Assembly: GCA_012517815.1 (NCBI GenBank)
Contig: JAAYUF010000147.1
Coordinates: 1-64,000 of the forward strand
Length of the DNA stretch: 64,000 bases
From: Clostridiales bacterium
Lineage (GTDB): Bacteria; Bacillota; Clostridia; Christensenellales; Aristaeellaceae
Direction: 5' to 3'
A program made the translations under genes and the position numbers. Below, piece after piece: positions 46,961 through 55,182 of the stretch. The notes under the pieces are model-generated. The model had not been told where the DNA came from, ran no database searches, and saw only the letters and a list, made by a program, of their open reading frames with translations. The first letter of the stretch is position 1. Every line of letters begins with the position of its first letter.

Positions 46961-47881
46961 TTAGCAGGTGAGCACGCACAGCGCCCGCGCGATTTCCGCG
47001 CCCAGCCGCGCGTTGCTGAGCACAAGCTGAATGTTGGCTTCCAGTGATTTGCCGTCCGTCAGCTGCTTGATCTGGTCCAGCAGGAACGGCGTGATCGACT
47101 TGCCCCTGACGCCGTTAGCGTTGGCGATCGCGATCGCGCGGTTGATGCAATCGGTCATCCGATCCTCGGGCATCGCGTAGGCTTCGGGAATGGGGTTGGC
47201 GACAAGCATGCCGCCCTTCAGGCCCGCTTCGGCCTTAGCGTGCATGGCGGCGGCGATCTCGGCCGGCGTATCCATCCGGTAATCTACGCCAAACCCGCTC
47301 TGCCGGCAGTAGAAAGCCGGCAACTCGTCCGTGCCGTAGCCGATCACGGGCACGCCCTTGGTTTCCAGATACTCCAGCGTCAGCCCCAGATCAAGGATGG
47401 ACTTAGCGCCCGCGCAGACGACGGTCACATCCGTTTGCGCCAGTTCCTCCAGATCGGCGGAGATATCCATGGTCGTTTCCGCTCCGCGGTGCACGCCCCC
47501 GATACCGCCGGTCGCGAACACCCGCACGCCGGCCATTTGCGCCGCAATCATCGTGGTCGCGACGGTGGTTGCGCCGTCCGCGCCCCGTGACAACAGCACC
47601 GGCAGATCCCGCCGGCTGGCCTTGTAGACCGCCAATCCTTTTTTCCCAAGAAACTCGATCTGCTCCGCGCTGATGCCGACGCTCAGCCTGCCGCCCAGAA
47701 TGGCGATGGTCGCGGGCACCGCGCCGGCGTCCCGCACGGTTTTTTCGACGGACAGCGCGGTTTGCACATTCTGCGGATACGGCATACCGTGGGAAATGAT
47801 GGTCGACTCCAGCGCGACGACCGGGCGGCTGTGCGCCACGGCTTCGCGGACTTCGTCTGAAACGGACAGATAGGGGTTCAT
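46961..47881 (-). CDS. psuG: Pseudouridine-5'-phosphate glycosidase
   Basis: Protein of 306 residues. VALESTIISHGMPYPQN, ILGGRLSVGIS, KASRRDLPVLLSRGADGATTVATTM, VFATGGIGGVHRGAETTMDIS and GKSITPFLLDQI are all characteristic of PsuG. It reversibly splits pseudouridine 5'-phosphate into uracil and ribose 5-phosphate. ATG 47881 follows AGGAGG. It lies downstream of a PfkB kinase, its usual partner in pseudouridine breakdown, at 89 bases. Confidence 0.95.
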   Translation of the reverse strand: MNPYLSVSDEVREAVAHSRPVVALESTIISHGMPYPQNVQTALSVEKTVRDAGAVPATIAILGGRLSVGISAEQIEFLGKKGLAVYKASRRDLPVLLSRGADGATTVATTMIAAQMAGVRVFATGGIGGVHRGAETTMDISADLEELAQTDVTVVCAGAKSILDLGLTLEYLETKGVPVIGYGTDELPAFYCRQSGFGVDYRMDTPAEIAAAMHAKAEAGLKGGMLVANPIPEAYAMPEDRMTDCINRAIAIANANGVRGKSITPFLLDQIKQLTDGKSLEANIQLVLSNARLGAEIARALCVLTC

Positions 47882-47970
47882 GCTCTGCCTCCTGACGCCG
47901 GCATCAACCGGCCGTTGCTTGTCTTGTTGGGAACACGCGGCTGCAAGGCTGCCGCATGGGTTTCGCAGCC

Positions 47971-48897
47971 TCAGTTGGCTCGGGGCACAAGATACTCTTC
48001 CAATGCCGCCTGGCTGATGTGCTCGGAAACGGCGTTTGCGCTCTGCCCGCACATGGACGCGGCCGCCAGCCCCAGCTGGAGCAGCTCGCGCAGCTCGCGG
48101 TGATCCAGCGCAGCCACGACCGCCGCCGCGGTGAACGCGTCCCCGCACCCTGTGCTGTTGATGACGCGCTGGGGGAAAGGCCGCTCGAAAACCTGCGCGT
48201 TGCCGTCGGACGCGAACGCGCCGCGGCTGCCCAGGGTGATCAGCACATATTCAAGCCCCATCTGATGGAGCGAATTCGCCGCGGCGCTCATGTCGTGTTC
48301 GTGGGCAATGGCTAGCCCCGTCAGAAGTTCCGCCTCGATCTGGTTGCATTTGAGGCCGCGAAGGCGGGGGAGCGAGCGATGCAGGCGGCCGGCCTTCTTG
48401 GCCGCGACCGCGTCGGCAAACAGGGGAGCGGTCACGTGCTGCGCGAGGGTATCGATGGCCGCCTCGCTGATGTTGGCGTCCACAATTACCGCGTCGGCCG
48501 CGTTGAGCACCGGGAGGAGCGTTTGCAGATACTCCGGCGTGATGCGCTCGCACAGTTCCATATCGTTGACCGCGACGGACATGACCCCGTCGGGCTCGTT
48601 GATGCACACATAGACGCAGCTGGGCGCGTTGGTCACGCGGATGCTGTGCGCGGTATCCATGCCCACCCGTTCCGCCTGCGCCTGCGCCAGCAACGAAAAC
48701 TCGTCGTCGCCAAAGACCGTCACCAGACTAACGTCCTGCCCGATACGCGCCAGGTTTTCCGCGATGTTGCGGCCCACGCCGCCAAGCCCGGTGTGGATAT
48801 GCCCGGGGTTGGAGTCGCCGTATACCAGCTGCGTTTCGGAGGTGGCGTGGATATCGACGTTGTTTCCCCCGATCACGACGATGCGGTGACGGCTCAT
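47971..48897 (-). CDS. psuK: PfkB-family kinase, probable pseudouridine kinase
   Basis: Ribokinase-fold enzyme of 308 residues. VIGGNNVDIHA opens the substrate site, GGVGRNIAENLARIG is the first PfkB signature, and INSTGCGDAFTAAAV is the second, with the catalytic Asp. These features and the adjacent psuG support pseudouridine phosphorylation to pseudouridine 5'-phosphate. GGAGGAG precedes the ATG. The start lies 19 bases after the mgtC-like stop. Confidence 0.9.
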   Translation of the reverse strand: MSRHRIVVIGGNNVDIHATSETQLVYGDSNPGHIHTGLGGVGRNIAENLARIGQDVSLVTVFGDDEFSLLAQAQAERVGMDTAHSIRVTNAPSCVYVCINEPDGVMSVAVNDMELCERITPEYLQTLLPVLNAADAVIVDANISEAAIDTLAQHVTAPLFADAVAAKKAGRLHRSLPRLRGLKCNQIEAELLTGLAIAHEHDMSAAANSLHQMGLEYVLITLGSRGAFASDGNAQVFERPFPQRVINSTGCGDAFTAAAVVAALDHRELRELLQLGLAAASMCGQSANAVSEHISQAALEEYLVPRAN

Positions 48898-48916
48898 GGG
48901 TACTCCTCCTTTGGCG

Positions 48917-49606
48917 TTATACGTTGCGCGTGCGGATCCCCTGTATGTTGGTGAACTCCGACAGCTTGTTCACGATGTCCTTGTAGGTGGTGTTGCCCTG
49001 CATATCCAGCGTGTAGATGTTGGTGTACAGGTTGTCCTTACCGCGATTCTCCACGTGAAAGTCGATATCCAGCACGCGCACGCCCACGCTCTGAAAATAG
49101 TCGTTGATGAACGCGATGGTTTCAACCCGGTGGATGAACTTGATCTCCACATGCTTGAGGGTGTTCACGCGCACCATGCGCTGCAACAGCGAAAGGGTCA
49201 CGATCACGATCACGCAACCCGCGACCGCGAGCACATAGTACCCCATGCCGATGGCAAGCCCCAGACAGGCGGCGTTCCACAGGGAAGCGGCCGTCGTGAG
49301 GCCCGCGATTTTCTTTTGACTGATGAAGATGGTACCGGCTCCCAAAAAGCCGATACCACTGATAACCTGTGCGCTCAGGCGGCCGTAGCTGACCGCGATG
49401 CCCGTATTGCTGGGGTTATTCATGTTCAGCGTGATCGTATCCGCGATCATCATGGTTTCCACGATCGCCACAATGGCCGACCCGACGCAGACCAGCACGT
49501 GGGTGCGCATGCCTGCCGGGCGGTTTTTCATCTCGCGTTCGATGCCGATGACGCTGCCGATGATCACTGCCAGCAACAGGCGCAAACCGGCTTCCCACCA
49601 GGCCAT
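48917..49606 (-). CDS. MgtC/SapB family membrane protein
   Basis: Protein of 229 residues. The N-terminal half has about four or five membrane segments with the family motif GSVIGIEREMKNRPAGMRTHVLVCVGSAI and GIGFLGAGTIF. The soluble C-terminal part (about 145-229) ends in an ACT-like region with LDMQGNTTYKDIVNKLSEF. MgtC-type proteins affect magnesium homeostasis and ATP synthase in some bacteria, but many members are uncharacterised. It sits 31 bases after lexA and 19 before psuK, probably in one transcript. Confidence 0.9.
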   Translation of the reverse strand: MAWWEAGLRLLLAVIIGSVIGIEREMKNRPAGMRTHVLVCVGSAIVAIVETMMIADTITLNMNNPSNTGIAVSYGRLSAQVISGIGFLGAGTIFISQKKIAGLTTAASLWNAACLGLAIGMGYYVLAVAGCVIVIVTLSLLQRMVRVNTLKHVEIKFIHRVETIAFINDYFQSVGVRVLDIDFHVENRGKDNLYTNIYTLDMQGNTTYKDIVNKLSEFTNIQGIRTRNV

Positions 49607-49637
49607 GCCGGCTCACCTCCTTGGAATGGCAAGGACC

Positions 49638-50255
49638 TTAATACACCCGGTACAGGGACACCACCTTGCCCAAAATCGTCACCTCGGGAACGATAATCGG
49701 CTTCATGGTCGGGTTCTCGGGCTGCAGGCGGAACATGCCGTGCTCTTTGTAGAAGCGCTTGACCGTCGCGTCATCCTCGATCATTGCGACCACGATATCC
49801 CCGTTGAAGGCGGTGGGCTGTTTGCGAACCACTACGTAATCGCCGTCCATGATGCCGGCCTCGATCATGCTTTCGCCCCGCACGCTCAGCACATAGTGCT
49901 CGCCGTCGCCAAGCATCGCCTGAGGGAGGCTGATGTACTCCTCGATGTTCTCGGTGGCCAGAATGGGCGCGCCGGCCGTCACGCGGCCCACGATGGGGAT
50001 GGAGACCATGCCGCTGCGCTCCAGCAGGCTCGCGTCGCGGTCCAGCGGGAGGGTGATGGCGCGGGGCTTCATGGAATCGCGGGCGATCAGGCCTTTCTTT
50101 TCCAGCCGGATCAAATGCCCGTGGACGGTCGAGGTGGACTTCAGCCCCGTTGCGTCGCAAATTTCCCGCACCGAGGGGGGGTAGCCCTTCAGCCGGGTGG
50201 TCTTCTCAATGTATTCAAGGATTCGGGCTTGGCTATCGCCGCGCGGATTGCTCAT
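49638..50255 (-). CDS. lexA: LexA repressor
   Basis: Protein of 205 residues, normal length. The N-terminal winged helix (about 1-70; YPPSVREICDATGLKSTSTVHGHL) is followed by the self-cleavage site Ala94-Gly95 (VTAGAP) and the S24 peptidase domain with Ser129 (GESMIEAG) and Lys166 (TVKRFYKE). It represses SOS genes until RecA filament induces self-cleavage. AAAGGA precedes the ATG. A LexA box overlaps its own promoter region. Confidence 0.97.
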   Translation of the reverse strand: MSNPRGDSQARILEYIEKTTRLKGYPPSVREICDATGLKSTSTVHGHLIRLEKKGLIARDSMKPRAITLPLDRDASLLERSGMVSIPIVGRVTAGAPILATENIEEYISLPQAMLGDGEHYVLSVRGESMIEAGIMDGDYVVVRKQPTAFNGDIVVAMIEDDATVKRFYKEHGMFRLQPENPTMKPIIVPEVTILGKVVSLYRVY

Positions 50256-50271
50256 CGGCTCACATCCTTTG

Positions 50272-50285
50272 CAAACATTTGTTCT
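50272..50285 (-). promoter_or_regulatory. LexA box
   Basis: On the minus strand AGAAC-AAAT-GTTTG fits the Gram-positive LexA site (CGAAC-N4-GTTCG) with small deviations. It lies just downstream of the lexA promoter, as expected for autoregulation. Confidence 0.8.
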
Positions 50286-50291
50286 TTTGTT

Positions 50292-50320
50292 AGCATAGCA
50301 CAGTTTGCCCGGTTTGGCAA
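50292..50320 (-). promoter_or_regulatory. Sigma-A promoter of lexA
   Basis: TTGCCA (50315-50320) and TATGCT (50292-50297) with a 17-base spacer on the minus strand. Confidence 0.72.
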
Positions 50321-50729
50321 GGGTAACGGAACGAATTGTTTATTCCGTGCGCTCATTTTTGGCACCCGTGCAAGTCCGGCCGGAAGGCTGCACGCAAAGG
50401 GATGGCGCTGCCGGCTGGCCTGTGCGATTCCATGCCGCAAAGCAGGGGGAACAGCGCGGTATCGGAGAATGCTTCGATGGGGTAAGCTCCGCCGCTAAGT
50501 CGGCGTAGCCAACTCGGCGCTGCTTAAGCCATGCGCTCCGCGTTGCGCGCGCCTGTGCGGGCGCAAATTTCACATGGCGGGAGCCGTGGGGGAGGCCCGT
50601 TATCCAGTTGCCGTTCGGAGCCATGATCACGGCGGTTAGCGTTGCGAAACGTATGCGCCGATCCTTTTGATGCCTTGACGACGTGAGAATGCCGCCGGTT
50701 CAAAAGTGCCGATAAGGCTGAAAAAGGGC
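50321..50729. other. Intergenic stretch with no recognised gene
   Basis: About 410 bases between divergent lexA and recombinase promoters. A 96-codon open frame on the minus strand (50340-50630) has no ribosome site and an unlikely composition. Several short G+C-rich inverted repeats are present but no known RNA motif. Confidence 0.4.
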
Positions 50730-50757
50730 TTGACGTTTGGGAAAAAGGGGATATAAT
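50730..50757 (+). promoter_or_regulatory. Sigma-A promoter of the tyrosine recombinase gene
   Basis: TTGACG (50730-50735) and TATAAT (50752-50757) with a 16-base spacer. Transcription would start near 50764, directly before the inverted repeat. Confidence 0.75.
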
Positions 50758-50767
50758 ATCATTAAAC

Positions 50768-50795
50768 TATTCGCTAAAGAATACTTTAACGAATA
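50768..50795. repeat. 28-base inverted repeat upstream of the recombinase gene
   Basis: TATTCGCTAAAG (50768-50779) and CTTTAACGAATA (50784-50795) pair as 12-base arms with one mismatch around AATA. Size and arm layout resemble a Xer/integrase core site, but the sequence does not match the common dif consensus. Its place just after the promoter would also suit an operator for autoregulation. Confidence 0.55.
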
Positions 50796-50896
50796 ATAAG
50801 ATGCGGATCGACCAGATCTGACAGGATGCCGCGCGACACGCCGCCCGTTTGCCCGCACTATTTTTGAACTGCACAGCTTGAAAGGAGCGCTGCCGC

Positions 50897-52405
50897 ATGC
50901 CTGAGCTTTCCTACCGTGAACAGCTGGATCAAAAGAGGCTGGAAACCATCCGCCTGATGCTTCGCACCCTTCCGCGCTCGTGCGCCGATTTCATACGAAG
51001 TCTGCTGTCCACCACCAGCACGCTGACCCGCCTGGCCTACACGATCGATCTTGGAACGTTTTTCGACTTCGCCATGAAGGAACTGGCCTGCTTTGCAGCC
51101 GAAAACGCCTCAGACGTGACCGATGAGGACATCGCCCGGTTGAAGCCCCGTGATATTGAGATATACGCCGATTACCTCTCGCTGTATTTTCGCAGCGCCG
51201 AAGCGGACGCGGCGGAACAGCGGATGCTCAAGAACCATACCTACGGCATCATGCGCAAGCTGTCCACCCTGCGCTCGTATTTCAACTACCTGTTTCGAAC
51301 GCAGCGCATCCCCGCCAACATCGTCGCCCTGGTGCCGCTGCCCAAGAAGCACGAAAAGCCGATCCTGCTGCTGGAACACGACGAAATGCAAAAGCTGCTG
51401 GACGCCGTGGCCAACGGCGACCGCCAGCTCACGCCGCGGCAGGCTGCCTACCATCGACTGACCCGCGCGCGCGATTTTGCTATCGTCATGCTGTTTCTGG
51501 GCACCGGCATCCGCGTGAGCGAATGCGTGGGCATCAATCTGGAGGATGTGGACCTGACCAACCGCGCGCTTCTGGTAACCCGCAAGGGCGGCAATCAGGT
51601 GATCCTCTATTTTCCGGACGAGGTAGCCGAGGCGCTGCGCGAATACTTGCAACAACGGCAAACCGTCAATCCCGAAGCGGGGCACGAACACGCATTCTTC
51701 TTATCCCTGCAAAGACGAAGAATGACCCAGCGCACCATGGAACAGATGGTCAAAAAGTACGCCATGCTGGTCGTACCCCTGAAAAAGCGCATGAGCCCTC
51801 ACAAATTGCGCAGCACCTACGCCACCAACCTGTACCATGAAACGGAGGACATCTATCTGGTGGCCGAGGCGTTGGGCCACTCCGACGTGAACACCACGCG
51901 AAAGCACTACGCCAGCATGAGCGATGCGCGCATGCGGCAGGCGGCGTTGCATACGCGGCTGAACGGCGCTGGGCTTGCCGCGGCGGATGCCGCCGTGACG
52001 CCGACCTCCGAACTGTTACCAGATACGGCGATTGGCAATACGCCGCCATCGAGCTTTCGGGAGCGCGATGAAGCGCAATCGCCAAGCGCGATCATCACGG
52101 CTGAAAACAGCCCGGCCAACAGGCCGCTTTCCCCCACCTTTTCACCGCCTGCGCAAAGCGCCTCGCCGATCCTGCCGCAAGGGCCCGGCATGCCGTCCGC
52201 TTCCTCCGAAGCGGGAGCAGAGATCGCCAGGGCGCGCGAGGCTGCCGACGTGCAGTGCGTTGCTTTTTCAGAACCAGGCCAACGCTTTGAAGAGCCGCTC
52301 CCCGATGCCGACGCTTCGGAAACGAAGGCGGCGGAAAGCGTTTCCGGCGTGGCGCCACGTCCCCCGCGCAGGCGGCGGGTTCTCAACCGCGAATACCGCG
52401 ATTAA
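50897..52405 (+). CDS. Tyrosine recombinase (XerC/D-like) with long disordered C-terminal tail
   Basis: Protein of 502 residues. The core-binding SAM-like domain spans about 30-140. The catalytic domain (about 160-350) has all active-site residues: Arg206 (GTGIRVSE), Lys230 (TRKGG), His302 and Arg305 (SPHKLRST), His328 (LGHSDVNTT) and Tyr338 (KHYA). The extra 150 residues after about 350 are low-complexity, rich in Ala, Pro, Ser and Glu, and look disordered; ordinary XerC/D are about 300 residues. AAAGGAG precedes the ATG. It lies divergent from lexA with no phage genes nearby, so a chromosomal housekeeping or regulatory role is likelier than prophage integration. Confidence 0.9.
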   Translation: MPELSYREQLDQKRLETIRLMLRTLPRSCADFIRSLLSTTSTLTRLAYTIDLGTFFDFAMKELACFAAENASDVTDEDIARLKPRDIEIYADYLSLYFRSAEADAAEQRMLKNHTYGIMRKLSTLRSYFNYLFRTQRIPANIVALVPLPKKHEKPILLLEHDEMQKLLDAVANGDRQLTPRQAAYHRLTRARDFAIVMLFLGTGIRVSECVGINLEDVDLTNRALLVTRKGGNQVILYFPDEVAEALREYLQQRQTVNPEAGHEHAFFLSLQRRRMTQRTMEQMVKKYAMLVVPLKKRMSPHKLRSTYATNLYHETEDIYLVAEALGHSDVNTTRKHYASMSDARMRQAALHTRLNGAGLAAADAAVTPTSELLPDTAIGNTPPSSFRERDEAQSPSAIITAENSPANRPLSPTFSPPAQSASPILPQGPGMPSASSEAGAEIARAREAADVQCVAFSEPGQRFEEPLPDADASETKAAESVSGVAPRPPRRRRVLNREYRD

Positions 52406-52874
52406 CTCCGTCGGCTTTTCAAGCGTAGCCGGCCATACGCGGCGGATGGGGGACGCGCGGCTGGAGCTTGGATAACGGCTCCGCCTTCGTCCTGCGCATC
52501 GGGCTTTGTATCCTCCCCGTGCGCTGCGCAATTTGCGCCGCGCACGCGTTCTTTCGCAAGCGCCCCAATCCAAATCGCCTTGTATCGGCGTCAAAGGATG
52601 GCCTCATGGGTTCATCGCCGGGAACCGCAATCCGCGCGCGAAGAGCGTTCGCAACCGCGGATTTATACCCGGCCTTGCATGGACAATCGAAAGCGGTACC
52701 GGTTCTCTCTGATGAAAAAAAAGGGCGGACTCCCCCGCCATGTTCTTGCATGAGTTTGACAGGCAAAGGCGCTTTGCCTGCCTCTGCCGACAGCGCCGCA
52801 TCGCCGGACGCGACCTGCCGTACACCTGAAACTGTTACACAGGCGGCGCGTCGAGGGCGGCACCGCTTCCCCCT
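52406..52874. other. Intergenic stretch with no recognised gene
   Basis: About 470 bases between the convergent recombinase and secreted-protein genes. It contains a nine-base perfect hairpin (52760-52768 with 52772-52780) without a T-run, and an eight-base A run near 52718. No gene or RNA family is supported. Confidence 0.4.
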
Positions 52875-53585
52875 TTACGGTTCGTTGAAAAGGATATCGT
52901 CGCGCAGGCGGTACAGGGTCGCGCCGCGCGTTTTATGGCAAAACGCGTCCACGAACCAGTCGATGTCTTTCTCGGCATCATACTGCACCAACGCGTACCG
53001 CTCGCCGTTCTTCTTCTGCCCCTTCATGTTGGAGTCCGTCCAGCGCACCGTTTTCGTTTCCGGATCGTAATTGGAGATGAACACGAGGCTGTGCGCGCCC
53101 ACGCCGTAGTAGTAGTCGGCCGACATCTGGAAGTAGTCGCCGCGCTCCACCTGCATCATCAGTTCGCGGGCGATGGTCTTGTTTTCCGCCATGCTGAGCG
53201 AATCGTCATACCGAAAGCTCGCGGCCACCTCAAACGGATTGCCTTGCGCGGCGGAAACGTCCTTCCAGCAGATGCCGTAGGCGTAGGGCGCGCATTCCTT
53301 TTTGGGCAGGTTGTCCGGGATGACCAGTTCGACGTCCGGGTATTCGGCCATGCGAAAATCATCCCGAATCTGGCGGAACAGGTACACGGTAAAGTTCTTG
53401 CAGACATAAATGTCGCCGGAGTACTGCGCGCGCTGGAGCCGTCCGTCCGCCTTCATGTACAGGTCCTCCGCCGTGGAAATGATCCGGTCGATCATCGCGT
53501 CGCGCGCCTCTTCGTCCGCAAACGCGGCGGAAACCATGCCAAGACAAAGCGCCGCAACGGTCAGCCAAACCCATGCTCTTCTCAT
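52875..53585 (-). CDS. Secreted protein with possible papain-like (NlpC/CHAP-type) fold
   Basis: Protein of 236 residues with a clear signal peptide (RRAWVWLTVAALCLGMVSAAFA). Mature segments SGDIYVCKNFTVYLFRQIRDD (Cys near 62) and GVGAHSLVFISNYD (His near 165), followed by VRWTDSNMKG, give a Cys-His-Asp order seen in NlpC/P60 and CHAP hydrolases. I infer such a fold but cannot name the family. It is last in a four-gene operon with a polyphosphate polymerase, a DUF4956 protein and a CotH/LTD protein, so it may act on the cell surface. Confidence 0.65.
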   Translation of the reverse strand: MRRAWVWLTVAALCLGMVSAAFADEEARDAMIDRIISTAEDLYMKADGRLQRAQYSGDIYVCKNFTVYLFRQIRDDFRMAEYPDVELVIPDNLPKKECAPYAYGICWKDVSAAQGNPFEVAASFRYDDSLSMAENKTIARELMMQVERGDYFQMSADYYYGVGAHSLVFISNYDPETKTVRWTDSNMKGQKKNGERYALVQYDAEKDIDWFVDAFCHKTRGATLYRLRDDILFNEP

Positions 53586-53637
53586 GTCAAACCTCCCGGT
53601 TTTTCTGCTCCCGCAGGCCCACAGGCCGTTTGCGGGC

Positions 53638-54345
53638 TCACTCGAACCCCTCGAAACGTCGGCACCAGCAATACTTGGAGATGGCGCTGTTCTGCGCGCT
53701 GCGCACGTACGTGCAAAGCAGATCTCGGATATAGGGCGGGAGCATGCGGTTGTATTTCACTTCCATAATCATCTCGTCGTGATCGAACGGCGAGATGGTC
53801 GGAAGATAGGGATTGAACAGATCCTGCGAGTTTAGCCCCGTGCGCAGCTGCTTGTCAAAGGTAATGCGCACTTCTTCCACGGGGCTTAGGTAGGCTTCGC
53901 GGACGTAGTCCACGATCACCACGGGCCGGAGGCGTTCCAGTGTCATTTCCCGGAACAGGTCGTGCAAAAGCCCGCTGCGCGTCCGTTCCAGCCCCGTCGG
54001 GTCGCCCGCGATCAGCTGTTCCGCCAGCAGTTTGGGGATCGCCAGAGAACGCTTGGAGATCAGGTTGCCTACCTTTGTCTTGCACTCCATGCGGATAAAC
54101 CGGTCGGAGAAATTGTAAATGCGAATGCGGTACTTGTCGCGATCCTTGACGCCGTTGAGCTTATCCAACATGGCCGTATTGTTGATGGTATCGAAATACA
54201 GCGAACGGATATGATACTCGTTGCGCTCGGGGTCGCCGTTGGGGTCGCGTTCCAGCACACGGTCCAGCGCGCGCGACAGCAGATAGTACTCCGCCGGGGT
54301 GATGAAATACTTCAGTTCGTGCCGAAGCGGTACTGCGATGGGCAC
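53638..54345 (-). CDS. VTC-domain polyphosphate polymerase-like protein
   Basis: Cytosolic protein of 235 residues containing a complete VTC tunnel domain: RHELKYFIT, IRSLYFDT, KYRIRIYN and FIRMECKTKVGN in the N-terminal half, VIVDYVREAY and IMEVKYNRMLPPYI in the C-terminal half supply the basic and acidic residues that line the tunnel in VTC proteins. Eukaryotic VTC makes polyphosphate from ATP; bacterial homologues are found next to DUF4956 and CotH genes. The start is GTG 54345 after GGAGG. The gene follows the DUF4956 gene by 32 bases. Confidence 0.88.
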   Translation of the reverse strand: MPIAVPLRHELKYFITPAEYYLLSRALDRVLERDPNGDPERNEYHIRSLYFDTINNTAMLDKLNGVKDRDKYRIRIYNFSDRFIRMECKTKVGNLISKRSLAIPKLLAEQLIAGDPTGLERTRSGLLHDLFREMTLERLRPVVIVDYVREAYLSPVEEVRITFDKQLRTGLNSQDLFNPYLPTISPFDHDEMIMEVKYNRMLPPYIRDLLCTYVRSAQNSAISKYCWCRRFEGFE

Positions 54346-54377
54346 CCGTCGCCGCCTCCTTTATCCTTGCGGCGCCG

Positions 54378-55076
54378 TTACGCGCCCACTTCGCTTTGGC
54401 AGGCTACGAGCGTCGCGTCGTGCACGCCTTCGATATCCAGCATCCGCGTTACGATTTCGTGGCGTTCGTTCAGCCGGATTTCAAAGGTCATTTCCGCGCC
54501 CGCACGGGTCAGCGATTTGCTGCGCAGCTTGAACCCCTTGACCGAGCGGCGAAGCTCCGCGTTGATCGCCTGCTCGCTGTACTCGTCGTAGTGTATGACC
54601 AGCAGGTAGGAGTTGGGGTTGCTGAACTTGATAAACGAGAGCACGAACATGAGCACGCCGATGCACAGCACCACGATGATGGCCACCAGATGCAGCCCGG
54701 CGCCCAACAGGATCCCCATTGTGAGCGCCCAGAACATGTAGGCGGTATCCATCGGGTCCTTAACCGCGGTACGGAAGCGCACGATGGAAAGCGCGCCCAC
54801 CATGCCCATGGAAAGCGCGATGTCGCTTTTAATGCACATGACCACCGGCGTGGTGATCAGGGTGAGCATGATCAGCGTCACGGCAAACGATGGGCTGTAG
54901 AGCACGCCGCGATAAGTGCGCTTGTAGACGACCGCGATCACCGCGCCTACCACGAAACCCAGACCGAGCGCCAGAAACAGATCGCTGGGGACGATCGATT
55001 TAAATTCAGCCGCCAGGCCGGACGACGACATGATACTCGACACGCTGGCCGATTGCAGTAGGGACGCGAACAACAT
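54378..55076 (-). CDS. DUF4956 membrane protein
   Basis: Protein of 232 residues with four membrane segments in the first 130 residues (LFLALGLGFVVGAVIAVVY, PSFAVTLIMLTLITTPVVMCI, ALTMGILLGAGL, HLVAIIVVLCIGVLMFVLSFI) and a soluble C-terminal ACT-like domain (LLVIHYDEYSEQAINAELRRS ... VTRMLDIEGVHDATLV). SMGMVGALSIVRFRTAVKDPMDTAYMFW is the characteristic family motif. Commonly paired with VTC genes; it may translocate or sense the polymer, but the role is not proven. Confidence 0.9.
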   Translation of the reverse strand: MLFASLLQSASVSSIMSSSGLAAEFKSIVPSDLFLALGLGFVVGAVIAVVYKRTYRGVLYSPSFAVTLIMLTLITTPVVMCIKSDIALSMGMVGALSIVRFRTAVKDPMDTAYMFWALTMGILLGAGLHLVAIIVVLCIGVLMFVLSFIKFSNPNSYLLVIHYDEYSEQAINAELRRSVKGFKLRSKSLTRAGAEMTFEIRLNERHEIVTRMLDIEGVHDATLVACQSEVGA

Positions 55077-55182
55077 GAAGAAAACTCCTCCTTCGTGCGA
55101 ATGGGATAATCATAATCAGGAACCGTCGCTTTGTCAAGCGCGGCAACGATCCCTGCGCTGCGGCGGGGCCGGTATGCGTTGC

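Noticed and set aside
50340-50630. A 96-codon minus-strand frame between lexA and the recombinase
   Set aside because: No ribosome site, unusual composition and no similarity to any family I recognise.
50897-52405. Tyrosine recombinase as evidence of a prophage or integrative element
   Set aside because: No phage, conjugation or excisionase genes are present, the neighbours are chromosomal housekeeping genes, and the tRNA-Trp is 37 kb away without a duplicated tRNA end nearby.
52590-52720. Possible fourth copy of the dispersed intergenic repeat
   Set aside because: Only short blocks resemble the three accepted copies and their order is not kept, so similarity is not above what composition would give by eye.
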